Notes: a model not told the origin generated them from the letters alone. A DNA stretch of 51,673 bases from an uncultured Pelagibacteraceae bacterium (GCA_902515355.1 CABXUA010000006.1:1-51673); one strand, 5' to 3'. Counted from the first letter of the stretch, positions 27,159-35,530 are shown. Translations and numbers: made by a program.

Positions 27159-27720
27159 TAAATTGATTGCAGGAGTAGATGAAGTTGGACGAGGATGTCT
27201 CGCTGGTCCAGTTGTTTCGGCAGCTGTTATATTAAAAAAAGGAATAAATTTTAAAAAATTAAAAGACTCTAAAAAAATTACTTTCAAAAATAGGTTTAAA
27301 ATAGCAGAATATATAAAAAGAAATTCCTATTTCAGTGTTGGTGTTGCTTCTGTTGAAGAAATTTTTAAACTAAATATTTTACAAGCATCTTTACTTTCGA
27401 TGAAAAGAGCTATTAAAAATCTATGCAAACAACCTGACGCTATTTTGATTGATGGAATTTTTGCACCTAAAGGAATTAAAAATTACAGAACTATTATTAA
27501 CGGTGATGAAAAAATTAAATGTATTAGCGCGGCCTCAATAATAGCCAAAACTTACCGTGATCTTCTTATGATAAAATTATCTAAAAAATTTAATCATTAT
27601 TCATGGGAAAAAAATTTTGGTTACGGGACTAAAGCCCATTTAGAAGGATTAAAAAAATTTGGAATAACTTCTCATCATAGAAAAGCCTTTAAACCAGTAC
27701 ACAAGATATTGTCGAGTTAG
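27148..27720 (+). CDS. rnhB: Ribonuclease HII
   Basis: RNase HII cuts RNA in RNA-DNA hybrids and at single ribonucleotides in DNA. The 190-residue protein has the DEDD-type active site with IAGVDEVGRGCLAGPV, LKDSKK, LIDGIFAPKG and ISAASIIAKTYRD. Translation appears to start at TTG (27148), just before the conserved GVDEVGRG; no ATG is available nearer. The upstream UDG gene runs into it by 11 bases. An RNase HI (rnhA) is also present at 43042. Confidence 0.93.
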   Translation: MKNNKLIAGVDEVGRGCLAGPVVSAAVILKKGINFKKLKDSKKITFKNRFKIAEYIKRNSYFSVGVASVEEIFKLNILQASLLSMKRAIKNLCKQPDAILIDGIFAPKGIKNYRTIINGDEKIKCISAASIIAKTYRDLLMIKLSKKFNHYSWEKNFGYGTKAHLEGLKKFGITSHHRKAFKPVHKILSS

Positions 27721-27751
27721 GAATCTCAAACACAAGAGACTCATTTTTTTT
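27721..27751 (+). terminator. Probable rho-independent terminator after rnhB
   Basis: Arms GAATCTC (27721-27727) and GAGACTC (27736-27742) pair with a single A-C mismatch around an 8-base loop and are followed by a run of eight T (27744-27751). It starts in the base after the rnhB stop. The stem is short, so it may be weak. Both arms contain a GANTC site. Confidence 0.5.
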
Positions 27752-27767
27752 CTAAAATAGTTTGACC

Positions 27768-27794
27768 CTAGATTCAATTTAGAGTTGAATCTAG
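27768..27794 (+). promoter_or_regulatory. Perfect inverted repeat with two GANTC sites at the ccrM start
   Basis: CTAGATTCAA (27768-27777) and TTGAATCTAG (27785-27794) are a perfect 10-base inverted repeat around TTTAGAG, ending 3 bases before the ccrM ATG. Each arm holds one GANTC (27771-27775, 27787-27791), the target of the encoded enzyme. As RNA it could hide the translation start; as DNA it could be a repressor site whose binding depends on methylation. Which is true cannot be told. Confidence 0.6.
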
Positions 27795-27797
27795 AAA

Positions 27798-28871
27798 ATG
27801 TTAAAGTTCTCTAACAAAATTATTAATGGCGATAGCTTGAAGGAATTAAAAAAAATTCCAGATAAAACTTTTGATTTAGTTTTTGCTGATCCTCCATACA
27901 ACATGCAGATTGGTGAAAAATTAACTCGTCCAGATTCTAGTAAAGTTAATGGAGTTAATGATAAATGGGATCAGTTTTATAGTTTCAAACATTACGATAA
28001 TTTCTGTAAATCTTGGTTAACGGAATGTAAAAGAATTTTAAAAGATAACGGATCTATATGGCTAATAGGCTCCTATCACAATATTTTCCGATTAGGTTAT
28101 CATTTGCAAAATTTGGATTACTGGCTACTTAACGATATTATTTGGAGAAAAAATAATCCAATGCCTAATTTTAGAGGAACAAGATTTACTAACGCACACG
28201 AAACCTTAATCTGGGCTTCAAAAAGTAAAAAGTCTAAATACACATTTAATTATCAATCACTAAAATGTTTTAACGATGATTTGCAAATGAGGTCTGATTG
28301 GACTTTGCCGATTTGCAATGGAAAGGAACGATTAAAAAAAAATGGTAAAAAAGTTCATTCTACTCAAAAACCTGAGGCACTTCTTCATAGAATAATCTTA
28401 GCTACAACAAATAAAGACGATGCAATCTGTGATCCATTTTTAGGAACAGGTACAACTGCTGTGGTCGCAAAAAAATTAGGAAGAAACTACTTTGGCATAG
28501 AAAAAGATAAAAATTACTTCAAAGCAGCCAAGAAAAGAATAGATAAAACTATAGAAATTGAAGACGATTACTTAGACACATTGGAAAATAATAAATTAAA
28601 ACCAAGAGTACCATTTGGATCTCTTGTAGAGCTTGGAATATTAAAACCAGGAACAACTTTATTTGATAATAAGAAAAAGATTAACGCAAAAGTTATGGTT
28701 GACGGAAGTATAAAATATAAAGAAGCAGAAGGGTCAATACATAAAATAGCGGCTCAAATTATAGGTAAAGAAAGTTGCAATGGATGGACTTATTGGCATT
28801 GTAATATAAATGGAGCAGCAGTAGTTATAGATATCCTAAGACAAAAATTTATCACGGGAAAACAATTTTAA
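27798..28871 (+). CDS. ccrM: CcrM-type adenine-N6 DNA methyltransferase (GANTC)
   Basis: CcrM methylates the adenine of GANTC and in alphaproteobacteria couples gene expression to replication. The 357-residue beta-class enzyme has the catalytic DPPYNMQ motif (31-37), FxGxG as DPFLGTGTT (212-220) and HSTQKPEALL, with the family's C-terminal extension (about 265-357: RVPFGSLVELGIL, GSIHKIAAQI, CNGWTYWH) that contributes to sequence recognition. No restriction endonuclease gene is adjacent, as expected for a solitary cell-cycle methylase. The leader has four GANTC sites in 71 bases. The stop shares TTAA with the convergent monooxygenase. Confidence 0.94.
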   Translation: MLKFSNKIINGDSLKELKKIPDKTFDLVFADPPYNMQIGEKLTRPDSSKVNGVNDKWDQFYSFKHYDNFCKSWLTECKRILKDNGSIWLIGSYHNIFRLGYHLQNLDYWLLNDIIWRKNNPMPNFRGTRFTNAHETLIWASKSKKSKYTFNYQSLKCFNDDLQMRSDWTLPICNGKERLKKNGKKVHSTQKPEALLHRIILATTNKDDAICDPFLGTGTTAVVAKKLGRNYFGIEKDKNYFKAAKKRIDKTIEIEDDYLDTLENNKLKPRVPFGSLVELGILKPGTTLFDNKKKINAKVMVDGSIKYKEAEGSIHKIAAQIIGKESCNGWTYWHCNINGAAVVIDILRQKFITGKQF

Positions 28872-30001
28872 TTTTTATATACTTTTCCAAGGTAAGAATT
28901 AATAAAACTTTTTCTCTTAACTAAAAATTTCATAAAAAAATTTCTAAAACTTTGCATAATTGAACTTGAAAAATGAAAAACAAAAAAATTAAAATTAGAT
29001 CTTTTTTTAATAATATTTGCTCGTTTATATCTCTCATTAAAATAAGTGCTTTGCACATCTGATTTTTCCTCTTTTAATAAATTAAATAATTCATAAGCAC
29101 TCTCTATAGATTGGCTTGCACCTTGAGCCAGGGTTGGTAAAAATCCACTGAAAGCGTCTCCAATGTAAAATACTTTGTTGTTTGAAGATGGAACTATACT
29201 TGTAGTAGAATATAGTGGCCAAGTTTTTAATTCGCCATCAAATAATTTTTTTAAATTTATATTTTGATTTAAAACTTTTTGCTTAATTAAAGATTTTATA
29301 TTGTCTGGATCATATATTTTATTTCTAATAATGCACACAAGATTAAAATCATTATTTTTATTTATTGGGTAAATAGCTAAATGACAATTTTTACCCATAA
29401 TCAAACTTATATTTTTCTCATTTATATCTAAATCTAATTTAGATTTTAAAATTCCTCTTACAGCAATTGCTTTTCTAAATTTTGGGTTAATTTTTCTCTT
29501 TTCAAAGAAAGATTTTGTTGAAGAAAAAATCCCGTCTGCCCCAATAACAAAATCAACTAGATCATTTGAGTTATCCTCAAATTTTATTAGAATCTTCTCT
29601 TTTATTTCTGAAACTTCTTTTATTTTTTTTCCGAACCTTAAATGTTGAGTATAGATTTCATCTTTTAAAAATTCAAATAATGTTGATCTTAGTAAAGTGG
29701 TGTATTTAGACTCATTAGTATTAAACCTATTTATGTCTAAATTACATATTTTTTCATTTTTAATATTGTAAAAATCAACTCCATTAGGGTGATAAATTTT
29801 TTTGTTATCTATTTTTTTAAAATTAATCTGATTTAAAATTTGAATGCTGTTTGTTGATAATTGAATTCCGTATCCTTGATCAAGAGATAAACTGTCTTCT
29901 TTTTCGTATAAAATAAATTCGTGTTTAGAATATTTTTTTAATAAATTTGCAAGAGTAAGTCCTGCTATACCTGCGCCTATGATTGCTAATTTTTTTTTCA
30001 T
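28868..30001 (-). CDS. FAD-dependent monooxygenase (UbiH/PHBH-like)
   Basis: A 377-residue flavoprotein hydroxylase with the N-terminal Rossmann dinucleotide motif IIGAGIAGLTLANLLKK (about 7-22), the middle GADGIFSSTKS (the DG motif) and the GDAFSGFLPTLAQGASQSIE motif near 283-302 that binds FAD ribityl and pyrophosphate. These are characteristic of class A aromatic monooxygenases. Candidate substrates include a ubiquinone precursor, but salicylate- and kynurenine-type hydroxylases share the motifs. Its ATG overlaps the mutY stop (TAATG), so it is probably co-transcribed with mutY. Confidence 0.85.
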   Translation of the reverse strand: MKKKLAIIGAGIAGLTLANLLKKYSKHEFILYEKEDSLSLDQGYGIQLSTNSIQILNQINFKKIDNKKIYHPNGVDFYNIKNEKICNLDINRFNTNESKYTTLLRSTLFEFLKDEIYTQHLRFGKKIKEVSEIKEKILIKFEDNSNDLVDFVIGADGIFSSTKSFFEKRKINPKFRKAIAVRGILKSKLDLDINEKNISLIMGKNCHLAIYPINKNNDFNLVCIIRNKIYDPDNIKSLIKQKVLNQNINLKKLFDGELKTWPLYSTTSIVPSSNNKVFYIGDAFSGFLPTLAQGASQSIESAYELFNLLKEEKSDVQSTYFNERYKRANIIKKRSNFNFFVFHFSSSIMQSFRNFFMKFLVKRKSFINSYLGKVYKN

Positions 30002-31002
30002 TAAAATAAAGTTAAAACCTGTCTAAATATTTTTTTTGTAAAACTTGGAATAAATTCTTTGTTATTTTTAAGAGAATACCAATTATAATTTTGCGGCAAT
30101 TTATTTGAGAACTTGTAATATAAATTAATATTTAATTTTAAATTAGATATAGAATTCTTATATTGATTCAAAAGATTCCAATTTTTATTTTCTGAAAAAT
30201 TATTTGTTTCTTTAATTTTTGGAAGATTGTAATTTTTTAAAAAACTTATTCTGTTTCTTTTGGTAAGAGCTATCTCTTTATTTTTATTTATATAACAAAA
30301 AATATCGTAGTTTTTTTTCTTTATCATTCTTTTCTTTATAGTTTGAATTTTATTTGAAGATTTAAAATACTTGCAAGATTTATTCAAACAACAAATAAAA
30401 CATTTTGGATTCTTTGGTTTACATATTAAAGCACCAAACTCCATTAATGCCTCAACAAAATCCCCATTATTGTTAATGTTAAATAGTTTTTTGCTATTTA
30501 AACTAACAAGTTTATTAAAATTTATTTTTTTTTCTTCTTTATTTAAATTTCTTGCTAATACTCTTTTTACATTTCCATCAATTGCTAGTGTGGGCTGATT
30601 GTAAACCAAACCTAAGAGAGCGTTACCCGTGTATTCACCGATTCCAGGGAGTTTTTTAATTTCTTCTAGCGTTTTAGGTAGTTTCGAATTGTGCTCTTTC
30701 ACCAACTTTTTAGAACAAGCTAAAAGATTTTTTGCTCTCCTATAATAACCAAGTCCTTCCCATGACTTTAAAATTTCTTTTTCGCTACTTTTCGACAAAG
30801 ATCTCAAAGTCCTATATTTTTTTGTAAATTTATTGAAGTAAGGAATAACCGTTTTTACCTGAGTTTGTTGCAACATAAATTCGCTTAAAAGTCTATAATA
30901 CTGCTTTTTTTTAGAATTTTTACCAACACGCCATGGTAGAGACCTTTTATTATTATCGTACCAAGCAAGAATTTTTTTTGATAAATTAGGATTAATATGC
31001 AT
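30001..31002 (-). CDS. mutY: A/G-specific adenine glycosylase
   Basis: MutY removes adenine mispaired with 8-oxoguanine. From ATG at 31002 the protein is 333 residues (upstream codons to 31044 are hydrophobic and not family-like). It has the N-terminal NNKRSLPWR segment, the HhH-GPD region LPGIGEYTGNALLGLVYNQPTLAIDGNVKRVLAR-type (GIGEYTG and catalytic Asp in IDGNV) and a full [4Fe-4S] ligand set CX6CX2CX5C in CKPKNPKCFICCLNKSC. A C-terminal NUDIX-like recognition domain follows (about 225-333). The start codon abuts the divergent DUF721 start: together ATGCAT. Confidence 0.94.
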   Translation of the reverse strand: MHINPNLSKKILAWYDNNKRSLPWRVGKNSKKKQYYRLLSEFMLQQTQVKTVIPYFNKFTKKYRTLRSLSKSSEKEILKSWEGLGYYRRAKNLLACSKKLVKEHNSKLPKTLEEIKKLPGIGEYTGNALLGLVYNQPTLAIDGNVKRVLARNLNKEEKKINFNKLVSLNSKKLFNINNNGDFVEALMEFGALICKPKNPKCFICCLNKSCKYFKSSNKIQTIKKRMIKKKNYDIFCYINKNKEIALTKRNRISFLKNYNLPKIKETNNFSENKNWNLLNQYKNSISNLKLNINLYYKFSNKLPQNYNWYSLKNNKEFIPSFTKKIFRQVLTLF

Positions 31003-31479
31003 AACAAAAAAAAGAATACTAATAAAAGTAACAATTTCATACAAGGTCTAAGACCGCTATCTAGCTCTTTGCCACATGGTTTAAAAAAGATCTTGAAAAA
31101 AGGTGGGTATAACTTCTCTAATATAGTTGATAATTGGACAAAGATGGTTGGAAAGAATATCTCTGAACATTGTTATCCAGATACAATTAAAATGAATAAA
31201 AATATGAATAACGGAGTACTCATTTTAAATGTATTGCATGGAAATGAAATAAACATTGAATATAAAAAACAAGACATCATTGATAAAATAAATAGTTTTT
31301 TTGGCTATAATTGCATAAGTCAAATAAAATTAAAAATTGTCCAAACTGAAAAAAATCCAAAAAAAATAAAAAAATGTATTCATAAAAATTCCTCTGAATT
31401 AAGTAAAAAATTGGATAATATTAAAAATCAAGATCTCAAAAAATCATTAAGTAAACTTATTAAAGCCTACGGTGAATAA
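30997..31479 (+). CDS. DUF721 / DciA-like protein
   Basis: A 160-residue DUF721 family protein. The N-terminal conserved pattern is LKKILKKGGYNFSNIVDNWTKMVGKNISEHCYPDTIKM (domain about 20-90), after a Lys/Asn-rich start. The family includes DciA, which recruits the replicative helicase in bacteria lacking DnaC/DnaI; extension of that role to this protein is inference. It diverges from mutY with overlapping 5' ends and its stop overlaps the next ATG by one base. The order mutY-DUF721-DsbA-smc is recurrent in alphaproteobacteria. Confidence 0.83.
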   Translation: MHNKKKNTNKSNNFIQGLRPLSSSLPHGLKKILKKGGYNFSNIVDNWTKMVGKNISEHCYPDTIKMNKNMNNGVLILNVLHGNEINIEYKKQDIIDKINSFFGYNCISQIKLKIVQTEKNPKKIKKCIHKNSSELSKKLDNIKNQDLKKSLSKLIKAYGE

Positions 31480-32084
31480 TGATAAAAATTTTAAAAAAAA
31501 TAATCCAGTTTAAAACCCTAATTTTCCTATCCTCATTTTTAATATTTACAAGTTGTGACAAAAAAGCTGAAGACAATAAAAAAAATATCAATGGTAAAGT
31601 TGTTGTAAAAGTATTCTCCTCTTTAACTTGTCCTCACTGCGCAAATTTTCATAAAGAAGTAGTAGTAAAACTAAAAGAGCAATATATCGATAAAAAAATC
31701 GTCGAATTTAAACACCATGGCTTTCCATTAGATATGGCTGCTTTAAACGCTGAAAAAATTTTATATTGTTTTAAAGATGAAGAAAAACAGTTCAATTTTT
31801 TGACCAATATTTACGCAAAACAGAAAAATTGGGCTGTGGGACCTGATATAAATGCTATTAATGATTCTATAAAGATAATTGGAAAAGAGCTTGGTCTTGA
31901 TGATAATATGATGGATAAATGTTTAGTTGACAAAAAAATCGAGGAACAAATTTTGGATGAAAGAATTAACGCACAAAAAAATTACAAGATAAGCTCTACG
32001 CCAACTATTTATATTAATAATAAACAATATAAAGGTGATTATGATTTTAAAAAATTTAAAAAGGAATTAGATAAACAACTTTAA
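31479..32084 (+). CDS. DsbA-like thioredoxin-fold protein, probable lipoprotein
   Basis: A 201-residue protein with an N-terminal signal (about 10-25) ending in LIFTSC, a plausible lipobox with Cys26. The catalytic thiol pair is CPHC (51-54, in SSLTCPHCANFH) and the cis-proline loop is SSTPTIYIN. DsbA-type proteins oxidise or reshuffle disulfides in exported proteins. Related proteins encoded just upstream of smc are common in alphaproteobacteria (DsbA/ComA2-like group, reminiscent of BdbD-type). Redox partner not visible here. TAATG coupling with DUF721; smc begins 2 bases after its stop. Confidence 0.87.
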   Translation: MIKILKKIIQFKTLIFLSSFLIFTSCDKKAEDNKKNINGKVVVKVFSSLTCPHCANFHKEVVVKLKEQYIDKKIVEFKHHGFPLDMAALNAEKILYCFKDEEKQFNFLTNIYAKQKNWAVGPDINAINDSIKIIGKELGLDDNMMDKCLVDKKIEEQILDERINAQKNYKISSTPTIYINNKQYKGDYDFKKFKKELDKQL

Positions 32085-32086
32085 TT

Positions 32087-34489
32087 ATGAAATTCAAAAA
32101 ATTAGAAATATCAGGATTTAAGTCTTTCTTCGATAAAACTACTTTTTTAATTGAGGATGGTTTGACAGGAATAGTTGGACCAAATGGTTGCGGAAAGTCA
32201 AATATTGTTGAAGCCTTGAGATGGTGCATGGGTGAGACTTCGGCAAAAAGCATGAGAGGTTCTGGAATGGAAGATGTCATTTTTTCTGGAACTTCCAGCA
32301 GACCAGCAAAAAATATATCTGAAGTCTCAATTTTACTTGAAAATTTAGACAAGGATAGCTCCGCACAATCACAATATAGCGATTTAGATGAAATTTTAGT
32401 TTCTAGGAGAATTGAAAAAGACAAAGGATCAAAATACTTTATTAATAACAAAGAAATAAGAGCCAGGGACGCTCAAACTTTTTTTGCTGACTTGTCTACA
32501 GGTGCCCACTCTCCTTCTATGATTAGCCAGGGAAAAATTGGTACGCTTGTAACATCTAAACCAATTGAGAGAAGATCTATATTAGAAGAAGCTGCTGGAA
32601 TTTCTGGTATTCACGCAAGAAGACAAGAGGCTGAGTTAAGATTAAGCGCAGCAGAAAATAACTTAAAAAGAGCAGATGAGCTAAAAAAACAGCAAGAGAA
32701 ACAATTGGTAAATCTTCAAAAACAAGCTGAGGAAGCTACAAAGTATAAATCAATTTCTGAAGAAATAAAAAAAATTGAAGCTGGATTATACTATTTACGA
32801 TTGAAAGATATAGATAATGAAATTAAGATCGAAAAAGAAATTAATTCTAAAGCAGACAATGAAGTTGTTAAATTTAATGAAAAATTGCAGGAGCTTGAAA
32901 AACAAATAAAAGGTGAAACAGAAAAAATTGAACCTTATAGATTAAAAAATATTGAAAATGTTTCTAGAATACAAAGGTTAAATTTAGAGCTCAAAGGTCT
33001 TGATGAAGAATCTGGTAGAATTCAAATTGAGATTACAAGTATTAAAAATTCATTAAAAACTTTAGACGAAGATATAGATAGAGAAAAAAGCATAGTAATA
33101 GACGCAAAATCAAATGAAAAAAGGATTAAAGAGGAAAGAAATGAATTAATTGAAATAGACTCCAAGTATTTTGAAACTGAAAAACAGTCTAGTGAAGATT
33201 TGGAAATTACAAGAAAAAGTTTAAAAGCGGAAATAGAAAAAGCCAAAGAACTAATAAATAGTAACAAAAAAAACGATGCTATAGATGTTCTTAATAATAG
33301 CATGGCGATTATTGATAAATATGCTGATAGCTATAGTAAAAATCAAAGTATTAAAAAAGAGTCCGTTAAAAGGAACGAGAGAATTCAAGTTATAGAAAAA
33401 GAAATAGAAAGCTGGAAGAATCTTTTAGTAAATTCAGAAAAAATGATTAAAGAACTAAATGGAAGAAAAGAAAAACTTAATCTAAAATTAGATGAGCTTG
33501 AAAAACAACCCCAAACGCAAGCAGAAAAAAAAGGTCAAATCGCTGAAAATTTAAGAATATCAGAAAAAGAAAAAAATGATAATGAGATATTGATAGAAGA
33601 AATGGATAAAAAAACTGTAAATTTAAGAAACGACTTTAACATAATGAGAGAGAACTCTATTGAGACAAGAGAAAGAAAAGCAAGCTCTGGAGCAACAATA
33701 GAGGGATTAAATAAAAGAAGAAAAGATTTGTTAAGTCGAGTTCAAGAAGATCTAAGTCTAAATGAAAATACCTTACTTAGTTTTTCAAATTTAGATAAAG
33801 AGAAAGAATTTCCGGACTCGGTTACTCAAGAGGAGCTTTTAGATTCTAAAAAAAGGGTTAGGGAAAAATTAGGTTCTGTAAATCTAAGAGCGGACGAAGA
33901 AACAAAAAAATATCAAGATGAAATTAAGAAAATGGAGGATGATAGATCAGATCTTTATTCCGCAATCATTAAATTAAAATCGAGCATAGAGGAGCTTAAC
34001 CAAAAAGGAAGAGAGAAACTATTAGATGCATTCTCAAGAGTGAATAGAAAATTTAATGAAGTTTACACAAAGCTTTTTAGTGGTGGAAATGCAAAGCTAG
34101 AATTAGTTGACTCGGAAGATCCACTGGAAGCAGGATTGGAAATGTTAGTTTCACCGCCTGGAAAAAGATTGCAATCAATAACTTTACTCTCTGGAGGTGA
34201 GCAAGCTTTAACAGCATTATCTTTAATATTTGCTGTTTTTCTGGTTAATCCATCTCCGATTTGTGTATTAGACGAAGTTGATGCCCCGCTAGATGACTCA
34301 AATGTTACAAGATTTTGTGCATTATTAGATGAGTTAGTTAAAACTACTAAAACAAAATTTATAATTATTTCTCATCATGCTCTAACTATGTCTAGAATGC
34401 ACAGACTTTACGGAGTAACAATGCCAGAGAAAGGTATAAGTCAACTAGTAGCCGTAAACTTAGAAAAGGCTGAGGAATTAGTAGCTTGA
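32087..34489 (+). CDS. smc: SMC chromosome segregation ATPase, short form lacking an evident hinge
   Basis: SMC organises and segregates the chromosome with ScpAB. The head motifs are complete: Walker A GPNGCGKS (31-38), the QGKIG Q-loop (148-152), the signature LSGGEQ (701-706) and Walker B CVLDEVDAPLDD (726-737), then ISHHALTM. Between heads lies a Glu/Lys-rich coiled coil (about 170-640). Usual bacterial SMC is about 1100-1200 residues with a globular hinge of about 150 residues in the middle. Here total length is 800 and no Gly/hydrophobic hinge segment is visible. The exact midpoint (about 390-420, NSNKKNDAIDVLNNSMAIID) looks like a small helical turn. The frame is continuous, with no sign of a break. 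Its stop is 7 bases before atpI. Confidence 0.9.
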   Translation: MKFKKLEISGFKSFFDKTTFLIEDGLTGIVGPNGCGKSNIVEALRWCMGETSAKSMRGSGMEDVIFSGTSSRPAKNISEVSILLENLDKDSSAQSQYSDLDEILVSRRIEKDKGSKYFINNKEIRARDAQTFFADLSTGAHSPSMISQGKIGTLVTSKPIERRSILEEAAGISGIHARRQEAELRLSAAENNLKRADELKKQQEKQLVNLQKQAEEATKYKSISEEIKKIEAGLYYLRLKDIDNEIKIEKEINSKADNEVVKFNEKLQELEKQIKGETEKIEPYRLKNIENVSRIQRLNLELKGLDEESGRIQIEITSIKNSLKTLDEDIDREKSIVIDAKSNEKRIKEERNELIEIDSKYFETEKQSSEDLEITRKSLKAEIEKAKELINSNKKNDAIDVLNNSMAIIDKYADSYSKNQSIKKESVKRNERIQVIEKEIESWKNLLVNSEKMIKELNGRKEKLNLKLDELEKQPQTQAEKKGQIAENLRISEKEKNDNEILIEEMDKKTVNLRNDFNIMRENSIETRERKASSGATIEGLNKRRKDLLSRVQEDLSLNENTLLSFSNLDKEKEFPDSVTQEELLDSKKRVREKLGSVNLRADEETKKYQDEIKKMEDDRSDLYSAIIKLKSSIEELNQKGREKLLDAFSRVNRKFNEVYTKLFSGGNAKLELVDSEDPLEAGLEMLVSPPGKRLQSITLLSGGEQALTALSLIFAVFLVNPSPICVLDEVDAPLDDSNVTRFCALLDELVKTTKTKFIIISHHALTMSRMHRLYGVTMPEKGISQLVAVNLEKAEELVA

Positions 34490-34496
34490 TCATCCA

Positions 34497-34778
34497 ATGG
34501 TAGACTTTAAAGATTTTAAGACTCGCCTAAAAATTGCAAGGTCTAAACAAAAAATGTTGGAAGGTGATGCCGATAAAAAAGGTTCTTTTATGGGTAATGC
34601 TTTTAAACTTAGCACTGAACTTGTCGCAGCTGTTGCGGTTGGGACATTAATTGGGTTTATTTTAGATGGATGGTTTGATACTAAACCTTGGTTAATAATA
34701 ATTTTCTTTTTTTTAGGTTCAGCTGCCGGTATGTTAAATGTTATAAAAGCAGCAAAAAGAATGCAAAAAAAAGATTAG
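34497..34778 (+). CDS. atpI: ATP synthase protein I
   Basis: A 93-residue AtpI family protein with two membrane segments (about 40-58, ELVAAVAVGTLIGFILDGW, and 65-83, WLIIIFFFLGSAAGMLNV). AtpI is a small chaperone-like factor for c-ring assembly or ion uptake in homologues and is not essential in many. It heads the F0 operon and starts 7 bases after smc. Length and position match the alphaproteobacterial arrangement. Confidence 0.88.
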   Translation: MVDFKDFKTRLKIARSKQKMLEGDADKKGSFMGNAFKLSTELVAAVAVGTLIGFILDGWFDTKPWLIIIFFFLGSAAGMLNVIKAAKRMQKKD

Positions 34779-34791
34779 AAAGGACTTTCTT

Positions 34792-35526
34792 ATGGCAACA
34801 AATCCCATGCACCAGTTTAATGTTCATAGAATTGGACCAGAAATAAAAATTGCTGGGGTTGACATTTCTTTTACTAATGCAAGTTTGTTCATGATAATTA
34901 GCGCAATATCTATTTGTCTCCTTTTGTTTTTAGGTACAAAAAAAAGAAAAATTGTTCCAGATAAAATACAATTGGTTACTGAAATGTTTTATAATTTTAT
35001 CGCTAAAATGATTAGTGATACTGCTGGATCTAAAGCAAAACCTTACTTCCCATTTATATTTAGCCTATTCATGTTTGTTCTTTTCTGCAATATGGTTGGA
35101 ATGCTTCCTTACTCTTTTACTGTCACAAGCCATATTATAGTGACTTTAATACTAGCTATTTTTATTTTTATTGCTGTTACAATAATTGGATTTATAAAAC
35201 ATGGTTTTGGTTATCTAAAACTTTTTGTGCCAAGTGGAGTGCCGATAGTGTTGTTGCCCCTTATAACAGTTATTGAGGTTATTTCTTATTTAAGTAGACC
35301 AGTCAGCCTCTCTGTTCGTCTATTTGCTAATATGATGGCTGGACACACAATGTTAAAAGTTTTTGGAGGTTTTGTAATTAGTTTAGGATTATTAGGTGGA
35401 TGGTTACCACTTAGTTTTTCAGTAGCATTAACCGGCTTAGAGATTCTTGTAGCGTTTCTCCAAGCTTATGTTTTTGCAATACTAACCTGCATCTATTTAA
35501 ACGATGCATTAAATTTACACCATTAA
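34792..35526 (+). CDS. atpB: ATP synthase F0 subunit a
   Basis: Subunit a forms the two half-channels for protons. The 244-residue protein has about five to six membrane segments and the essential Arg in the SVRLFANMMAGH motif (about 178-189), followed by the last two helices. The N-terminal MATNPMHQFNVHRIGPEIKI is typical of alphaproteobacteria. Complete. It follows atpI by 13 bases. Confidence 0.95.
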   Translation: MATNPMHQFNVHRIGPEIKIAGVDISFTNASLFMIISAISICLLLFLGTKKRKIVPDKIQLVTEMFYNFIAKMISDTAGSKAKPYFPFIFSLFMFVLFCNMVGMLPYSFTVTSHIIVTLILAIFIFIAVTIIGFIKHGFGYLKLFVPSGVPIVLLPLITVIEVISYLSRPVSLSVRLFANMMAGHTMLKVFGGFVISLGLLGGWLPLSFSVALTGLEILVAFLQAYVFAILTCIYLNDALNLHH

Positions 35527-35530
35527 AAAA

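Noticed and set aside
31002-31044. Longer start for mutY adding 14 residues
   Set aside because: The extra residues (MYEIVTFISI...) are hydrophobic and unlike MutY N-termini, and would deepen the overlap with the divergent gene; the ATG at 31002 gives a normal beginning.
32056-32451. A 131-residue open frame on the minus strand inside smc
   Set aside because: It lies wholly opposite the conserved Walker A region of smc and its translation has no family pattern; its length reflects codon bias of the real frame.
32087-34489. SMC as a frameshifted or truncated gene
   Set aside because: Both head halves are present in one continuous frame with normal codon use; no stop or frame change lies at the missing region.
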